Source: Pempheris klunzingeri | Lineage: Eukaryota; Chordata; Actinopteri; Acropomatiformes; Pempheridae | Reading direction: 5' to 3' | Assembly: GCF_042242105.1 (NCBI RefSeq) | Contig: NC_092019.1 | Location: 17,653,328 to 17,717,327, forward strand | Length of the DNA stretch: 64,000 nt | Part shown: positions 38,384 to 49,629 of the stretch, one piece after another | How the letters are laid out: each line of letters opens with the position of its first letter | How positions within the stretch are numbered: position 1 is the stretch's first letter | Position numbers and translations under genes: made by a program | The notes under the pieces: model-generated | Told to the model about the DNA's origin: nothing | Seen by the model: the letters and a program-made list of their open reading frames with translations, nothing else | The model's database searches: none

Positions 38384-40861
38384 ATGTCTCCGTCTCTGGC
38401 CAGATCTGCTCCGAGCGAGCTCAACCATTGGTGGAGCCAGCTGAGGTTTCGCCTTCAGAACAAGAAAGGATGGAACGAGATGTTGGATGAGACGTTTCTG
38501 CTCTACACCAAACAGTGAGAATCTCATATAAGATACAACTATCCACTAATTTCTACAATAAATTAGAGTATGTCTTCAGGTGTGAAGCATTACCTGTTTA
38601 AATACTGTACATGTGCTGTTTTTCCTCTGTCCCTCTTCAGCATAAATGACATTCCTCTCTTCTACGCGGCTAAAATCAGCAGTGTTGGTTGCATCAAGAA
38701 ACTCCTAAGTTGTGCATCCACTAATATCTTTGAGAGAGGTAAGGTCCTTTGCTGTGAACTGTTAATTTAAACTTCACTGTGTCGTTCTGTGCAGAGTTGT
38801 TGTAGCAGGGTTGTAATCTGTGAAATTGTAACCGCTTCTCGCAGGCGCTCTTGGTGAGACAGCACTTCATGTTGCTGTGATGAATGATAACCTGGACGCT
38901 GCCGTGGCTCTGATGGACGGAGCTCCTGAACTCATCAACGAGCCCATGACCTCTGAGCTCTTCCAAGGTTGGCATACATAAAGTCACAGACAGAGATACA
39001 AGCACAAACACATTATGGGGATTCATTTTTATTGTATGTGATCACAGGTACAGGTATTAAAATTATGGTTAGCTATTGGGAAAATGAAGTAGAATGAAAA
39101 GACAGACTGAGAGAAGGTATTAGAGATGAAGACGTCAAACATGGATGTATTTTCTATAATAACAAGAGCTATTTTATAATGACAGGATATTTTAATAATT
39201 AGTGTGAATGCTGCTGATTGCATTCAAGATCTATAATGGATTATAAACATGTTGAGTTTAGTTTTACCTACAAAATACAAAATGCACATATTACACTTCT
39301 GAAGGTGTCAAATGTGATATTTCTGTACAGGATAGCAACTGACAGCAAATATGATCATATAACAGCATCATAACCAACCAAGAAAATACATTTAAAGTAA
39401 AGTACTTTTGCAGTACTTAAGTATTTCTGTTTCATGCTACTTTATACTTCTACTCCACAACATTTGAAGGAAAATATCTTACTTTTACCTCACTGCATTT
39501 ATCTGACAGCTATAGTTACTGTAGTGTAGTATTTCTATGTTAACTTAAGTAAAAGATTTGAACCCATCCGTCACTGCTGGTTCCAGTTAAGCTCAAAGGG
39601 AACAAGGTTATGGACAATGAAACATGCGTAGATTTAGTGTAAGGCTCATTTACACCACAGGTGAAACAGATTAATTTACACTGGACTGGTGTACACTGCT
39701 CTCCCTGTGCTGTCTCAGGTGTTACTCCTCTCCACATCGCTGTGATGAATCAGAACATCAATCTGGTTCAACATCTGATTAGCCGTGGGGCTGATGTGTC
39801 TACACCTCGAGTCACCGGTCTGTACTTCAGGAAGAGGATAGGAGGACTCATATATTATGGTAGGTCAGCAAGCGTATAGTAAAATATGTGGGGCTTGATC
39901 CCCGTGTAGGTTTCCTTTAACCAGACAATGAATGCTCCTTAATAATGTGAATTTGTCAAATGTACATTTGGTCAACAGGTGAGCATATCCTGTCTTTTGC
40001 TGCATGTGCTGGGAATGAGGACATCATCTCCATGGTGATTGATGCGGATGCCAGCACCAGGGTCCAGGACTACCGTGGTAAGAAGTACTTCCTCTTATAG
40101 AAGAGTGTGCTGTCATTTTATCTCAGTATATCATGTTTTGATTATTAATGGCCTTCTGTTTTCTCTTCTTGTGCCTACTGTCTCTTCTCTGTACATTCTT
40201 CTCCTCCTCTTTGTTTTCCCTTGCTCTCTGTACAGGCAACACGGTGCTTCACATTTTAGTTCTGCAGCCCAACAAGACGATTGCGTGCCAGGCCATTGAC
40301 CTGATTATGGCACGCGATGCAGAGCTGGACCAGTCAGTGCCACTTGACATGGTGCCCAACTACAGAGGTCTTACACCTTTTAAACTGGCTGCCAAAGAGG
40401 GAAACGTTGTGGTGAGTGAAGCCTGGGGGTGGCTCACAGGGTGAAAGCCCAACATGAAAGGTAGAGCAGATTATTCCACTAATCCTATCCTCAGTGACGT
40501 GATCCCCTCTGTTTCTCTCAGGCGTTTCAGCACCTGGTTAATAAAAGGCGTGTGGTCCAATGGAGTCTGGGCCCTTTGACCTCTAACCTGTATGACTTGA
40601 CAGAGATCGATTCGTGGGCTGACAACACATCAGTGCTGGAGCTCATCGTGGCCAGTCACCAGAGAGAGGTACAATACAACACATGCAGTATTATGGTGAA
40701 GGCGCAGACTATTTGGCCAGAAATAATAACATTGATGTGATGCTAAGAAGAAACGGAAACATATGTTGTCTCGTTCTGAAGGCAAGAGGGATTCTGGAGG
40801 TGACTCCTGTGAGGCAGCTGGTTAGTCTGAAGTGGAACCTGTACGGAAAACATTACTTCAG
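38384..40861 (+). CDS. trpv6: trpv6 N-terminus and ankyrin repeat exons
   Basis: Eight exons encode residues 1 to about 332. Ankyrin-type helices are visible as [94 protein letters not shown] and [31 protein letters not shown] and [10 protein letters not shown] are conserved TRPV5/6 blocks before the first membrane segment. In this family the ankyrin region drives tetramer assembly. Confidence 0.9.
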
Positions 40862-43800
40862 GTAAGGTTTGATGTCGAAGTCTGAAATCAAATATCTGAA
40901 GTGAGCTTGTCCAGTGTTGTTTGACAGTGTTTTCTTGTGTCAGGCTGCTGCTGTTCCTGTATCTCCTGTACATTGGGACCTTCACACTGTGTTGTGCATA
41001 CCGCCCTCTAAAGGACATTCCAGAGAACTACACAAAGTCAGACATGGACAAGACCATCCGTGTCCAGAAAACACTCAATGTGTGTTGGGGTTATAAATTC
41101 ATGGCATAAATATGGCATTTCAGTGTGAACACATAAAACCATGTTCTGATATGTATGCAGGATCATAGACATATATCTAGTATGTTTACTTCAGTAAATG
41201 CAAATCCTCACTCTGCTACATAGTTGGATCTCATCTGTTCATATGTACACATGTGTAAATGTCAAACTGTGCACCTGCATGTGACACACAGTCTAATAAT
41301 AGCATTCTTTTAATATTAATGCAACTATATTTCCTCTCTCTGTTCCTCAGGAGAGTTATGTGACACATGAGGACAACCTGCGGCTGGCGGGTGAGATCAT
41401 CAGCGTCCTGGGAGCTTTTGTCATTCTGCTGCTGGAGGTGAATTTAAGAAACATGATTCATCTTCTTAGGCTCTTTATGGTATAACACAGTGTATTGCAC
41501 CACCACATCCTCCTGTAAATGCCCTTTTCCAACAGATCCCTGACATACTGAGAGTGGGGGCCAAGCGCTATTTTGGCCAGACAGCACTGGGAGGCCCCTT
41601 CCATGTTATCCTGTAAGTAGAGACACTTCTGAAATGAAGTAAGATGAAGCACACAGTTCTGAGGTCCCCTTTAACCTTTCTGCTGTTGTTTTTGACCAGT
41701 ATCAGCTACGCGTGCTTGGTGGTGCTGCTGTGTGTGTTTCGAGCCTGTGGGGTGCAGGGAGAGGCCGTGGTGATGGCACTGTGTTTAGTTCTCGGCTGGA
41801 GCAACGTCATGTTCTTCGCCCGAGGTTTTGAAATGCTCGGCCCTTACGTCATCATGATACAGAAGGTACGACTCAGCGGAGCCTAGACCCCGGACATGGT
41901 GGCACATACTGTAGGAGTGCATGAGTCATGTAGAAATAGCAGTCTGTTCCATGCACCTGCACCAAAATGTTTTTGAAGCAGATGTATTCAGTTGTTGTTT
42001 TGGTTTTTGAGGTTCACCTATTTGTGTTTGCAGACTGACCTACCTTGTGTCTCATTTCCCCCTAGATTATATTTGGAGATCTGACCAAGTTTATGTGGCT
42101 GAGTTTCATTGTGCTCCTTGGTTTTTCCACCTGTGAGTATATTCTGGGTGACATGTGCAAGCAAATCTTTAAGCCTCACAAGCTTTTTTAGAGAATAAAT
42201 TCTTGAAATGAGAGGATTTTGACTTTTCTTCTCCCTCACATACTGTTCCTCTCAGCCCTGTGGATGGTGTATATGACCCAGGAGCCGGAGTCCGTTCCTG
42301 CATATCGCTCCTTTCCCATCACCCTCTTCTCCCAGTTTGAGCTCAGCGTGGGCCTCATTGATCTGCCTGTGGACCACACCATCGCCACCCCCCCGATTGT
42401 CCATGTGCTGCACTGCACCTTCTCTGTGGTGTCCTACATCCTTCTGCTAAATCTACTGATAGCCATGATGAGTGACACACACTGGAGGGTGGCCCAGGAG
42501 AGAGACGAGCTCTGGAGGACTCAGGTAACACACACACACACACATATAGAGAATGCATGTGAAGACACAAACATAATCATCACCATGTCGCTGTGCATCA
42601 TGGTTACAGCTATAATTATGTTGTACAGGTGGTAGCCACAACTTTGATGCTGGAGAGAAGGCTGCCCCGCTGCCTGTGGCCTCGGCTCGGGGTGTGTGGG
42701 CTCAACTACGGTCTGAGGGAGCGCTGGTATCTAAGGTGAGACCCTCAGAGACTTTAAAACCCCTGAAAATGTGGGTTCAAATCAAAAAGGTATTTTTTCA
42801 ATAACATAAATATTCATTACAACAGTCGAACTTAAAATTTGGGATAAGAAATATAATTCTGGATGGGATAAATCAGGACTGTGTGGTTGTAGCCTAAACA
42901 GATTTGATGGACAGTGAAGTGGCAATATAAGTTAACTATTTTTTCTATCTGTCATAACATTTTGATTCAAATGTTTCTAAGTTGTGATTGGCGCACAGAA
43001 ATTCCTGACCTCACCTTTTTCCAACTAAGTCCCACCCACTTCAAACCATCAAGAAGAGCCCAAACAGCAGGAATCTCCGATATTAAATAAGGAAAACTGT
43101 TTTAACGTTAGTAGAAAATTGTATGTCCTTGTAGGAACCCAATGGGCATTATCCTCTTAAAAAAAAGTTTGCAGGGCCTTTAAAGAGGAAACACTCTCTT
43201 CCTCTCTTCCAAAAAATGGAAATTAAAAAAAGATTTTATCTGGACATTTCATATACAGTAACGTCAGCAGAAAATATTTTAGGCATACTTTTTCTGCTAA
43301 AAATAATCACATAGGGAGAAGTTTGTCCACAGACGACAACCTAAGTAGTCTATCTTTCGCTATGATTAACACACCTTACCCACCTCTTTCACACATGCTA
43401 AATGATGTGGGATATGAAAAGGCACTGTACTGATTAGATTACTTCTCATGGGTTACTTAGTATGCTCAGTCTGTGAAAATAGTTGTTTAATGTCTTCTGT
43501 GGCTCTGGAGGAGCTTTGTGAAATTGTGAATTTGGCTTGGACGTTTTCATGTCATTAACATTTTCTAATGGAAAGTCTGGATTGCAAACTGAGAATTTAA
43601 TGTTGTGTTAATATGGTGAAAGATAGGAGTGCTAACAAGCAAAGGAAGGTCCAACAAAGGATGCCACTGAGCTGGATTTCTTGGATTCTGCTGCTTCAGT
43701 TTTGAATGTTCATTTTTTGATTTTGTCTATTTTGAATCCTTCAACTTTAAGTAAGTAAATATCAAATTACTGCAGTGCCCATTTAAACATATCATCATGA

Positions 43801-44075
43801 TCTGCCATCTTTGCAGGGTTGAAGACAGAAACGACCCAATGTTTCAGAAGATGCGGCGTTACATCAAGGCTTTCTCCAAAGACGATGACACAGAGGAGAA
43901 GAGTGACACAGTAAAGAGGTCCATCTCAGGAACCCCCAAGCTCAGACCTAAAAACAGAGGAGGGTTTAACAACAGGAAGTCTCTCACAGGGTGGCAGATG
44001 ATTCGCCACAGTGCTTTGGGTTTGGGGATGGAGCAGGAGGGTCCAGAGGAGGACCAGGACATTAAATATGTCTAG
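38384..44075 (+). CDS. trpv6: Epithelial calcium channel, TRPV5/6 family (16 coding exons, complete)
   Basis: Calcium-selective channel of the apical plasma membrane, used for calcium uptake in gill, skin and intestine of fish. Exons: 38384-38514, 38641-38738, 38845-38967, 39719-39859, 39979-40077, 40236-40411, 40522-40668, 40782-40861, 40944-41079, 41351-41437, 41536-41612, 41700-41865, 42066-42132, 42256-42524, 42629-42735 and 43817-44075. They join to 720 residues with ATG and TAG, close to the TRPV6 family length. Features are N-terminal ankyrin repeats, six membrane segments with a pore loop, and a cytoplasmic tail. The start is the first ATG after the acceptor at 38366 (reading [10 protein letters not shown]). 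Placement directly after an EPHB6 homologue matches human 7q34. Mammals have TRPV5 and TRPV6 as a tandem pair; only one gene is seen here, and TRPV6 is used as the name for the single fish gene. Confidence 0.93.
39400..39545 (+). repeat. AAGTA-rich dispersed repeat in a trpv6 intron
   Basis: Contains GTACTTAAGTATTTCTGTTT, CTACTTTATACTTCTACTCC and TTATCTGACAGCTATAGTTA. A diverged relative lies at 2033-2190 (GGTGGAAAGTAAC start and TTATCTGACAGCTATACTTA), with shorter fragments near 36080-36125. It resembles a widespread teleost repeat; the family is not named here. Confidence 0.45.
40944..42524 (+). CDS. trpv6: trpv6 membrane domain and pore exons
   Basis: Six exons encode residues about 332-599. 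Segments: S1 [17 protein letters not shown] (about 333-350), S2 [20 protein letters not shown] (about 387-406), S3 near 430-447, S4 with [17 protein letters not shown] (about 461-478), S5 near 495-515, pore loop [11 protein letters not shown], and S6 [14 protein letters not shown] (about 568-581). The filter reads GLID with Asp545 in the place of the calcium-binding aspartate of mammalian TIID. The TRP-like [13 protein letters not shown] follows S6. Confidence 0.9.
42629..44075 (+). CDS. trpv6: trpv6 cytoplasmic tail exons
   Basis: Exons 42629-42735 and 43817-44075 encode residues 600-720. The first reads [19 protein letters not shown], a conserved post-S6 block. The last exon is charged and low in hydrophobics ([16 protein letters not shown]) and ends DIKYV then TAG. 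The stretch with [13 protein letters not shown] is amphipathic and basic, so it could bind calmodulin as tails of this family do; that is inference. Confidence 0.85.
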
Positions 44076-44402
44076 GTAGACGTTCTGCCAGATCTTAAAG
44101 TTCTCTGAAGACTTCCATCATTTTGCATTTCTGAACGTATGAAGTAAAGTGATGAAGAGGGTCAATGGCAAGATTTGCAATTGCATCATTTGCAAGATGA
44201 TGAGTCAACTGGTATAATCTGTCTGTATAGTCAATGGTGCAATTACTCCTGCAGTATTATGCTATAGAAAACGTGTGTTATTTTTATAGTGACATAAAAA
44301 AATATGTGGCATTAAAATATGCCAAGCCGAAACAAAGAGAAACATAGACAACTTATTATGTAGCTGCATGAACATTTTATATGACAATTAAAAATGTGTT
44401 GA
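44076..44402 (+). other. trpv6: trpv6 3' untranslated region (predicted)
   Basis: No conserved frame follows the stop. ATTAAA hexamers at 44311-44316 and 44397-44402 are possible polyadenylation signals. The convergent lectin gene ends at 44760, so the two 3' ends are within about 0.4 kb. Confidence 0.4.
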
Positions 44403-44759
44403 AACTACTGATGTTTTTTTTTTTGTGAAAACGTCACCGCAGTTTATAGAATCATACAGTAAATAAGAGTGAGGCACTCTGATTATTGCTCATATGTATA
44501 TCTGATATGACACAATACAAATAACGCAACACAATGCTACATTAAAATCCATCTTACAAAAACCTCCTGTAACCTCCAAAAAGCTCCTCAAGAGTTAAAT
44601 ATCAAGCTGCTACCTAAGACACTTTGTTATCTGCTGGATTATACTGATTGAAGAGAGAAATGATGAAAAGAGAAACCATTTGAAATGTTATGGACGAGTT
44701 GATATATGTTGACAGAATTTTGTTTCGCTTGTTATTTTGCTGAAAACGACAAGATGCTG

Positions 44760-45519
44760 TCACAGCTTCAGCTGACAGATGAAGTAGAGGTAGTGTTGGC
44801 AGGGAGCCTTGATCCAGTTCTTCACAGGCTGGTTCCCACTGCTGAGGATCCCACAATCCCCTTCTGGCGTAACATCTGCCCAATAACTGCAAACAAAGAG
44901 AAGAATTGTATTGTAATCACAGGATATTGTGAGTTTTAGTGCTTGTTTTCAGTATCTGGGAAGAGAATGTATCTGGGTGTTTTCTTTTCTTTGCTATATA
45001 AAAAATATAGCAAACACATATACTCAGGGGCCACTTTATTAAGCACACCTGTACAAAAGTCCATGCAAAAGTGCTGCCATAACATCTACCTGCATGAAGC
45101 TTATAATGCTCAGTTTTTAGTGACATTGTCAGAAATTTGCAAATTCAGTCACCTCTGTCGCAGCACAGTGTTGTTGACCCAGGTCCATGTGTCTCCGGTC
45201 TGTCTCAGCCCAATCCAGTATTTCATGTTGCCCTCCATAGTGAGGAAACGCTAGACAAGAGAACACCTCTGACATTTACAAAAATGTACTGTGCAAATGA
45301 TCACAATCTTTATCTAAGTGCGCAGTTATACTTCAGGGTCATGGGGGGGAAGTGCTGTCAGATCTACCTGAGTCCTCTGGTTGCTAATAACAGCCAGAGA
45401 TCCTCCTTTGGTGCTGCAGTTCCTCTGGCTCTCATCCCAGCTCAGCCTGAAGGTGGACAGGTAAAAACACCACTGGCCAAAGGTCAGCCACCCTTTAGGG
45501 CACTCCTGGCAGCTGCGAC
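44760..45519 (-). CDS. C-type-lectin-like domain exons
   Basis: Three exons (45368-45519, 45153-45250, 44760-44886), the usual split of NK-type lectin domains. Conserved marks: CPKGWLTFGQWCFYLS, SWDESQRNC, GGSLAVIS, YWIGLRQTGDTWTWVNNT, GDCGILSSG, WIKAPCQHYLYFICQ and then LKL and TGA. Cysteines for the canonical disulfides are present. The sugar-binding triplets EPN or QPD are absent and the WND motif is replaced by NWIKAPC, so calcium-dependent sugar binding is unlikely. A protein ligand is more probable. Confidence 0.88.
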
Positions 45520-48500
45520 CTGGAAGGAGAGAAGGATAAGTGAGGAAAATTCTCAAAAATGAAAACAAAAGGTCACTCTGCTGACGTGGATGAAATTGCT
45601 CAAGTAAATAATGAAGTACAGTAAAAACCAAATGCTGTTATGTGACAACAGATGTCCTAACCAAACCAAAGTTTAGAAAACTCTAAAGTAGAACTACAGC
45701 TTTTGTTCTTTCCTGTGTCCTCAGTAAGCTTTGTATTTCATTTATCATTTGTTGTATATCATTTGTATTTCTGCCCATGTTTTGTGTACACTGCATGTAT
45801 TTTTGTATGTATGTGTGTGAGTATGATCGCATAACAATCAGAAATGATGAGGAAGCAATAAAGCTGATCATTGCTGATTAAAGTCAGCTGAGTGTTGATT
45901 CAAAAAACATGTTCTCAGTTCTCTAAAGCCAAACACATGAACTAACTTCCTCTGAGGCAATTTGGGAAAATGTGAAAGCAGAACTGTCACTGAAAACACA
46001 GTGATTGAGTATGATTAGTATCATTAGGTTTTCTTTGATCTGGATGTTTCTTTGGCTTGAATGAGGTTTTCTGTTTTTTGCATTTTTCCAGCTGGCATCA
46101 CACTCACGTTGTGATTGAAAGTTGGGGAAGCGATCTTGGCATTGCTCGTAGCTGCATTTTGGACCCAGTGTGATTGTTGTGTCCATTGCTGTTGAGTCCT
46201 CTCCCACAGGGCAGACTGTGGATCCAGTTTGGACTAGAAGTCAGAGCAGAGTGGGAGGAGTTGTGAGGGGAAAAAAACATAACGCCCACAGAGCAGCAAC
46301 GCAGCAGTGCAATCGGACACGCTTTGTATTCCTGTATCGCTGTCTTTTGTTAGAGCAAAAAATGATTTCCTCCATTTTACTTTTATTTCTTCCCTGCAAG
46401 GGAAAACCTACAGTCCTGTCATACTGTGCTTTGATGTTACAAACATAATCCAACCAGCAGTGACTTGTTTTTACAGCGCAGACATAAATCCAAACCCATG
46501 GCTGCAGATACTCACGTTTCAAACACAGGACAATGATAACCAGCAGGAGCACCAGGCAGAGTATTGTGAGGAATATACACACAGCGCGATACAGGCCTGT
46601 GTTTCCCTCTGTCTGCTTGCCTGAGGAGGAAGACATAAGCCTGCTGTTAGAGAGATATTTAAATGGCCCACAACACAAACCACCATGGAGGCTGTAAAAA
46701 CAACAGCTCTGACCTACCTTTTCCCCCCTCCAGTTCAACAGATAACTTGGATTCAGGAGACAACTCTGCACCGGCTTCGTCTTTTTTATCCTTGCCATAG
46801 CTGCGGCAAAATTTGATGTACATGATGAAAAGTGTTCTGGGATTTAATATGAAGCTTGTTTTCCCTGTCCTGCTCCGTCTGCCTGTTCTGCTTACTCACG
46901 TCTGCCTGCAAGAGCTCAGTCTGAAGACGCCCCCCCCCACCACCACCTCGCCTCGTTGTCATAGCAACGTGACATTCACTGATTCCTAAATTATTCATGG
47001 AGCACAGTGCTCGACTTGTCCTTCGATTTCCAAAACTTTAACTGTATCTATCTTTGTCTCTTTAAAACAATGAGCGTGTGTGAGAGGGGCCCAGACAGAT
47101 ACTGAGGGCATGGAGACACCGTGCTCCAAAACATCAGATTTCTTTCTTTCTCGAGGTCATATCACATAAGTGTTTGTGTCAAACACAGCTCAGAGACAGA
47201 GTGTGCAGTCAGCACTAAAACAGATTCTAAACGTTAAGTATGTGATTAAAGTGCAGGATTTTGTACAGCAACAGGGAATCCAAGCAGAAATGTGTAAAAA
47301 ATACTCTGAGAATGCAGTCTTAGCTCTTGTAAGCACTTCATTCCACCCAATTAAAGAAAAGAGAAGCTGTAGTGCGCAACATTTACTTTTTTCGTGCTAT
47401 TTATTTTCCTTTTGAATTGGTGCATTATAACAAAACTAAGAAGATAAAACAGAAGTAAAGAATGGTGGATGTGTCAGAACGTTCAGACATTAAGAAAGAA
47501 GTTCATCCGGTGCAACATAACCTGTGTCACAGTTTTCTAATAAGACATAGTAGACGGATTTTAGCTGCTTAATAACTTTTAGATGTTGTGAAAATGTACA
47601 TATTTCAGGGAAACAGTGAACTGATTGTTTACCATAGCTTCATTTAACAGTGTAATGTTAATAATAATGTTATCAATGGCTCTGTTCTATTCAGTGGTCC
47701 CATTAAGCCATGACTGTGAGACATACCAGGGCCCTGAAACTGAACCACCTAAATGGAATTCATTATTATTTTAATTTATTAAACCTGTTCTTTTCCTACT
47801 GTGACGTGTTAAAATGTCTTTGATGTGAAAGCTGTTTGTTAAGTTAAGAGTTTGCTTATGAAAATAACTGATGTAAACATTTTAAAGCATCAGAAGACAT
47901 AAATACTTTACATATACTTAATTTCTTGTATTAGCATGTGTAATGAGAGAAATGTTGTTTATGCATGTATGTACTTTCCACTCATTACATTTCCAAGACT
48001 CGTTGCTTTAGTGTTTAGTGTGCATTTGATTGGAATTATCCATTATTTTCTTATTTTGCACCAGTGCACACTTCCAACATCCGAACTGTTTCAACCTAAA
48101 TGTACAGGACAATACCACAAAAAAACAGACGGTGCATATCACGTATGACAGATATGAGAAGGCTAAATAGACAAGAAAAGGCATCTAGTGAACGCGATGG
48201 TCCTGCACATCTATGGTCCTATCTAAGTGGAATGTAAGAAACTTTCTTCCTTTACTGTGACTACATCTTTGAGTCTGTACTTTTTCACTTGATGTTGAAA
48301 CAGTACTTCTGCTTTTACCACGTTTTTTTTACACAACTGTGAATGAATGTTTCCACTTTTGCCGCCTCTGTTAAAATTTGTATGCAGAACACTTTGTCGA
48401 TCTTATACAGTAAATGGATATAAATACACATACACACATGAATATAAATTCGAATAACCAACATGAGAAAAGAATGCCAACTGCAATGATTAATTAATGA

Positions 48501-49547
48501 TGATTACTTATGACGAGAGCTGTAGCAATTAGCTGATGAATGATTTGACAGAAAATTAAGAGACAAGTTTTTGCTGTCACTTCAAGTTTTCTTTGTCTTC
48601 TGTGATAGTAAGCAGAATATCTTTGGCGTCTGAACAATTGTTAAAAAAAAAAAAAAAAAGCTATTTAAATATGTGAACTAGGGCTCTGGGAAATAACAAT
48701 GACCATTTTTCGTCTTCATAGAGGCCAACAATTAATTGATGAATTGCTTATCACACATGTTTTGTGTATGATGCAAATACACAGTCGGCTGTGTATAATT
48801 ATGTTTTATCAGTTACATCAAAGACTCACGCAACCTTCTGACAAAAATGTAAAAAAATAACATTAAAGGAATTTAATATCTTGAATATTTTATTGTTTTT
48901 CTAAAGTAGGAATTTTCCTAAATGAAAGTGAAAATTATATGGAACAAAGACCTTGCCACATTATTGAAGTTTTTTAAGGCAGTTGGAGTTGATTACAAGT
49001 TAGTTGTACACTTGTGTCACAACCTTGCGTTTCCTCAGTGCATTTAACGGAGGACACGCACATTTCATACAAAAGTTTACCTGGTCTCGCTTTAACTGGG
49101 GTGTCGCCATAAAAAGCCTCCGAGTAGATGTCCTCGGATGGACTTTGTAGTTTAGAGTATTCGTTTGACTCTGCTTCCTCTAAAGCCAGACAAAAACACA
49201 GACACATTTTAGAAGACACAAACCTCTGCACTTTCCTTCCAAGTATTCAGTGAATTGTAAACTAATATACAACAATATGAAATAAACAGTTACATTTACA
49301 TACATATTACATTTCAATGTTAACAGATTTTTCATTTCACTTTTTGGAAATATTTCTCATAAACACTCAAATTATGGTACATGCATAATTTTCAGTTCTA
49401 CAATACAACCATGTGTTTTGCACCCCATGATAAAGTTTTACCTTTTTTATTCAGATTTTCTGTTCCTTCAGTTTTGGCCTGCACCATTAGTTCACCTTTA
49501 TCTTCTACATTTTTTTCCCCCTCTGTTGCGATATCCAGCATCTCCAT
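44760..49547 (-). CDS. Type II C-type-lectin-like receptor (7 exons, long form)
   Basis: Single-pass type II membrane protein with a short cytoplasmic tail, membrane span, stalk and extracellular C-type-lectin-like domain, as in NK-type and CLEC receptors. Exons in transcript order: 49442-49547, 49081-49179, 46516-46620, 46108-46233, 45368-45519, 45153-45250 and 44760-44886. They join in frame to 270 residues. The start is the first ATG of a frame reading MEMLDIATEGEKN, about 75 nt after a TATA-like box. A membrane span lies at about 81-102 with no signal peptide. A second possible first exon (46718-46823) would give 237 residues. I recognise the domain family but not the orthologue, so no symbol is given. 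Human 7q34 also carries CLEC genes (CLEC5A, CLEC2L), but orthology to them is not shown. Confidence 0.85.
45019..45110. mobile_element. Fragment of a dispersed DNA element in a lectin intron
   Basis: GGGGCCACTTTATTAAGCAC followed by ACCTGTAC resembles the end of a DNA-transposon-derived repeat that I recall as widespread in fish genomes. Only about 90 nt is recognisable and no coding remains. Confidence 0.4.
46108..46620 (-). CDS. C-type-lectin-like receptor: membrane span and stalk exons
   Basis: Exon 46516-46620 encodes a hydrophobic span (AVCIFLTILCLVLLLVIIVL). Exon 46108-46233 encodes a stalk of about 42 residues with three cysteines (GSTVCPVGED, KCSYEQCQDRF) that could support disulfide dimers. 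The splice phase is 1 at the 3' end of both exons. Confidence 0.8.
46718..46823 (-). CDS. Alternative first coding exon of the C-type-lectin-like receptor
   Basis: This 106-nt frame starts at an ATG (46823) reading MYIKFCRSYGKDKKDEAGAE and ends in a GT donor in phase 1, the same phase as the upstream exon at 49081-49179. It can therefore join directly to the transmembrane exon at 46516-46620 and give a 237-residue protein whose tail is acidic and has two tyrosines (one in the starting MYIKF, one in SYGKD) but no YxxL motif. The overlapping frame starting MARIKKT is open longer but cannot join the next exon in phase. Whether this exon is used needs transcripts. Confidence 0.55.
46824..49080. 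other. Intron of the lectin gene; possible internal promoter region
   Basis: No exon was recognised between the two alternative first exons. Just upstream of the 46823 start, the minus strand carries the GAGGCGAGGTGGTGGTGGGG region (about 46926-46957), a G-rich run on that strand. The rest is AT-rich with a poly-A run near 48642-48659. Confidence 0.4.
49081..49179 (-). CDS. Cytoplasmic tyrosine-motif exon of the C-type-lectin-like receptor
   Basis: A 99-nt exon in phase 1 on both sides with clear splice sites (ctttag before, gtaaac after). It reads NEYSKLQSPSEDIYSEAFYG at residues 41-60 of the long form. Tyr43 sits in a YxxL motif preceded by three glutamates within seven residues, which resembles a hemITAM more than a strict ITIM because Asn is at position -2. 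Tyr54 and Tyr59 follow. A symmetric phase means the exon can be skipped only with loss of 33 residues and no frameshift. Confidence 0.75.
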
Positions 49548-49618
49548 GGTTGCTCTCTTCTGCTTCTCTAACTTTCGGTTTGCCGGGAAAGTCTTTCAGG
49601 CTGGGCTGGTCAATGGGG

Positions 49619-49629
49619 CTTATATAACC
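49619..49629 (-). promoter_or_regulatory. TATA-like box upstream of the lectin long form
   Basis: On the minus strand the sequence reads TTATATAAG, about 75 nt before the ATG at 49547. Spacing fits a start of transcription near 49595 and a short 5' UTR with no intron before the start codon. It supports the upstream exon being a true first exon. Confidence 0.5.

Noticed and set aside
44614-44892. Minus-strand frame MQLLGRCYARRG over the last lectin exon
   Set aside because: Wrong frame: the phase set by the previous exon gives SYWADVTPEGDCG, which is a proper lectin-domain end.
46241-46798. 185-residue minus-strand frame starting MARIKKT
   Set aside because: It runs through two lectin exons and the introns around them in a mixture of frames. 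The frame starting at 46823 joins the transmembrane exon in phase; this one does not.
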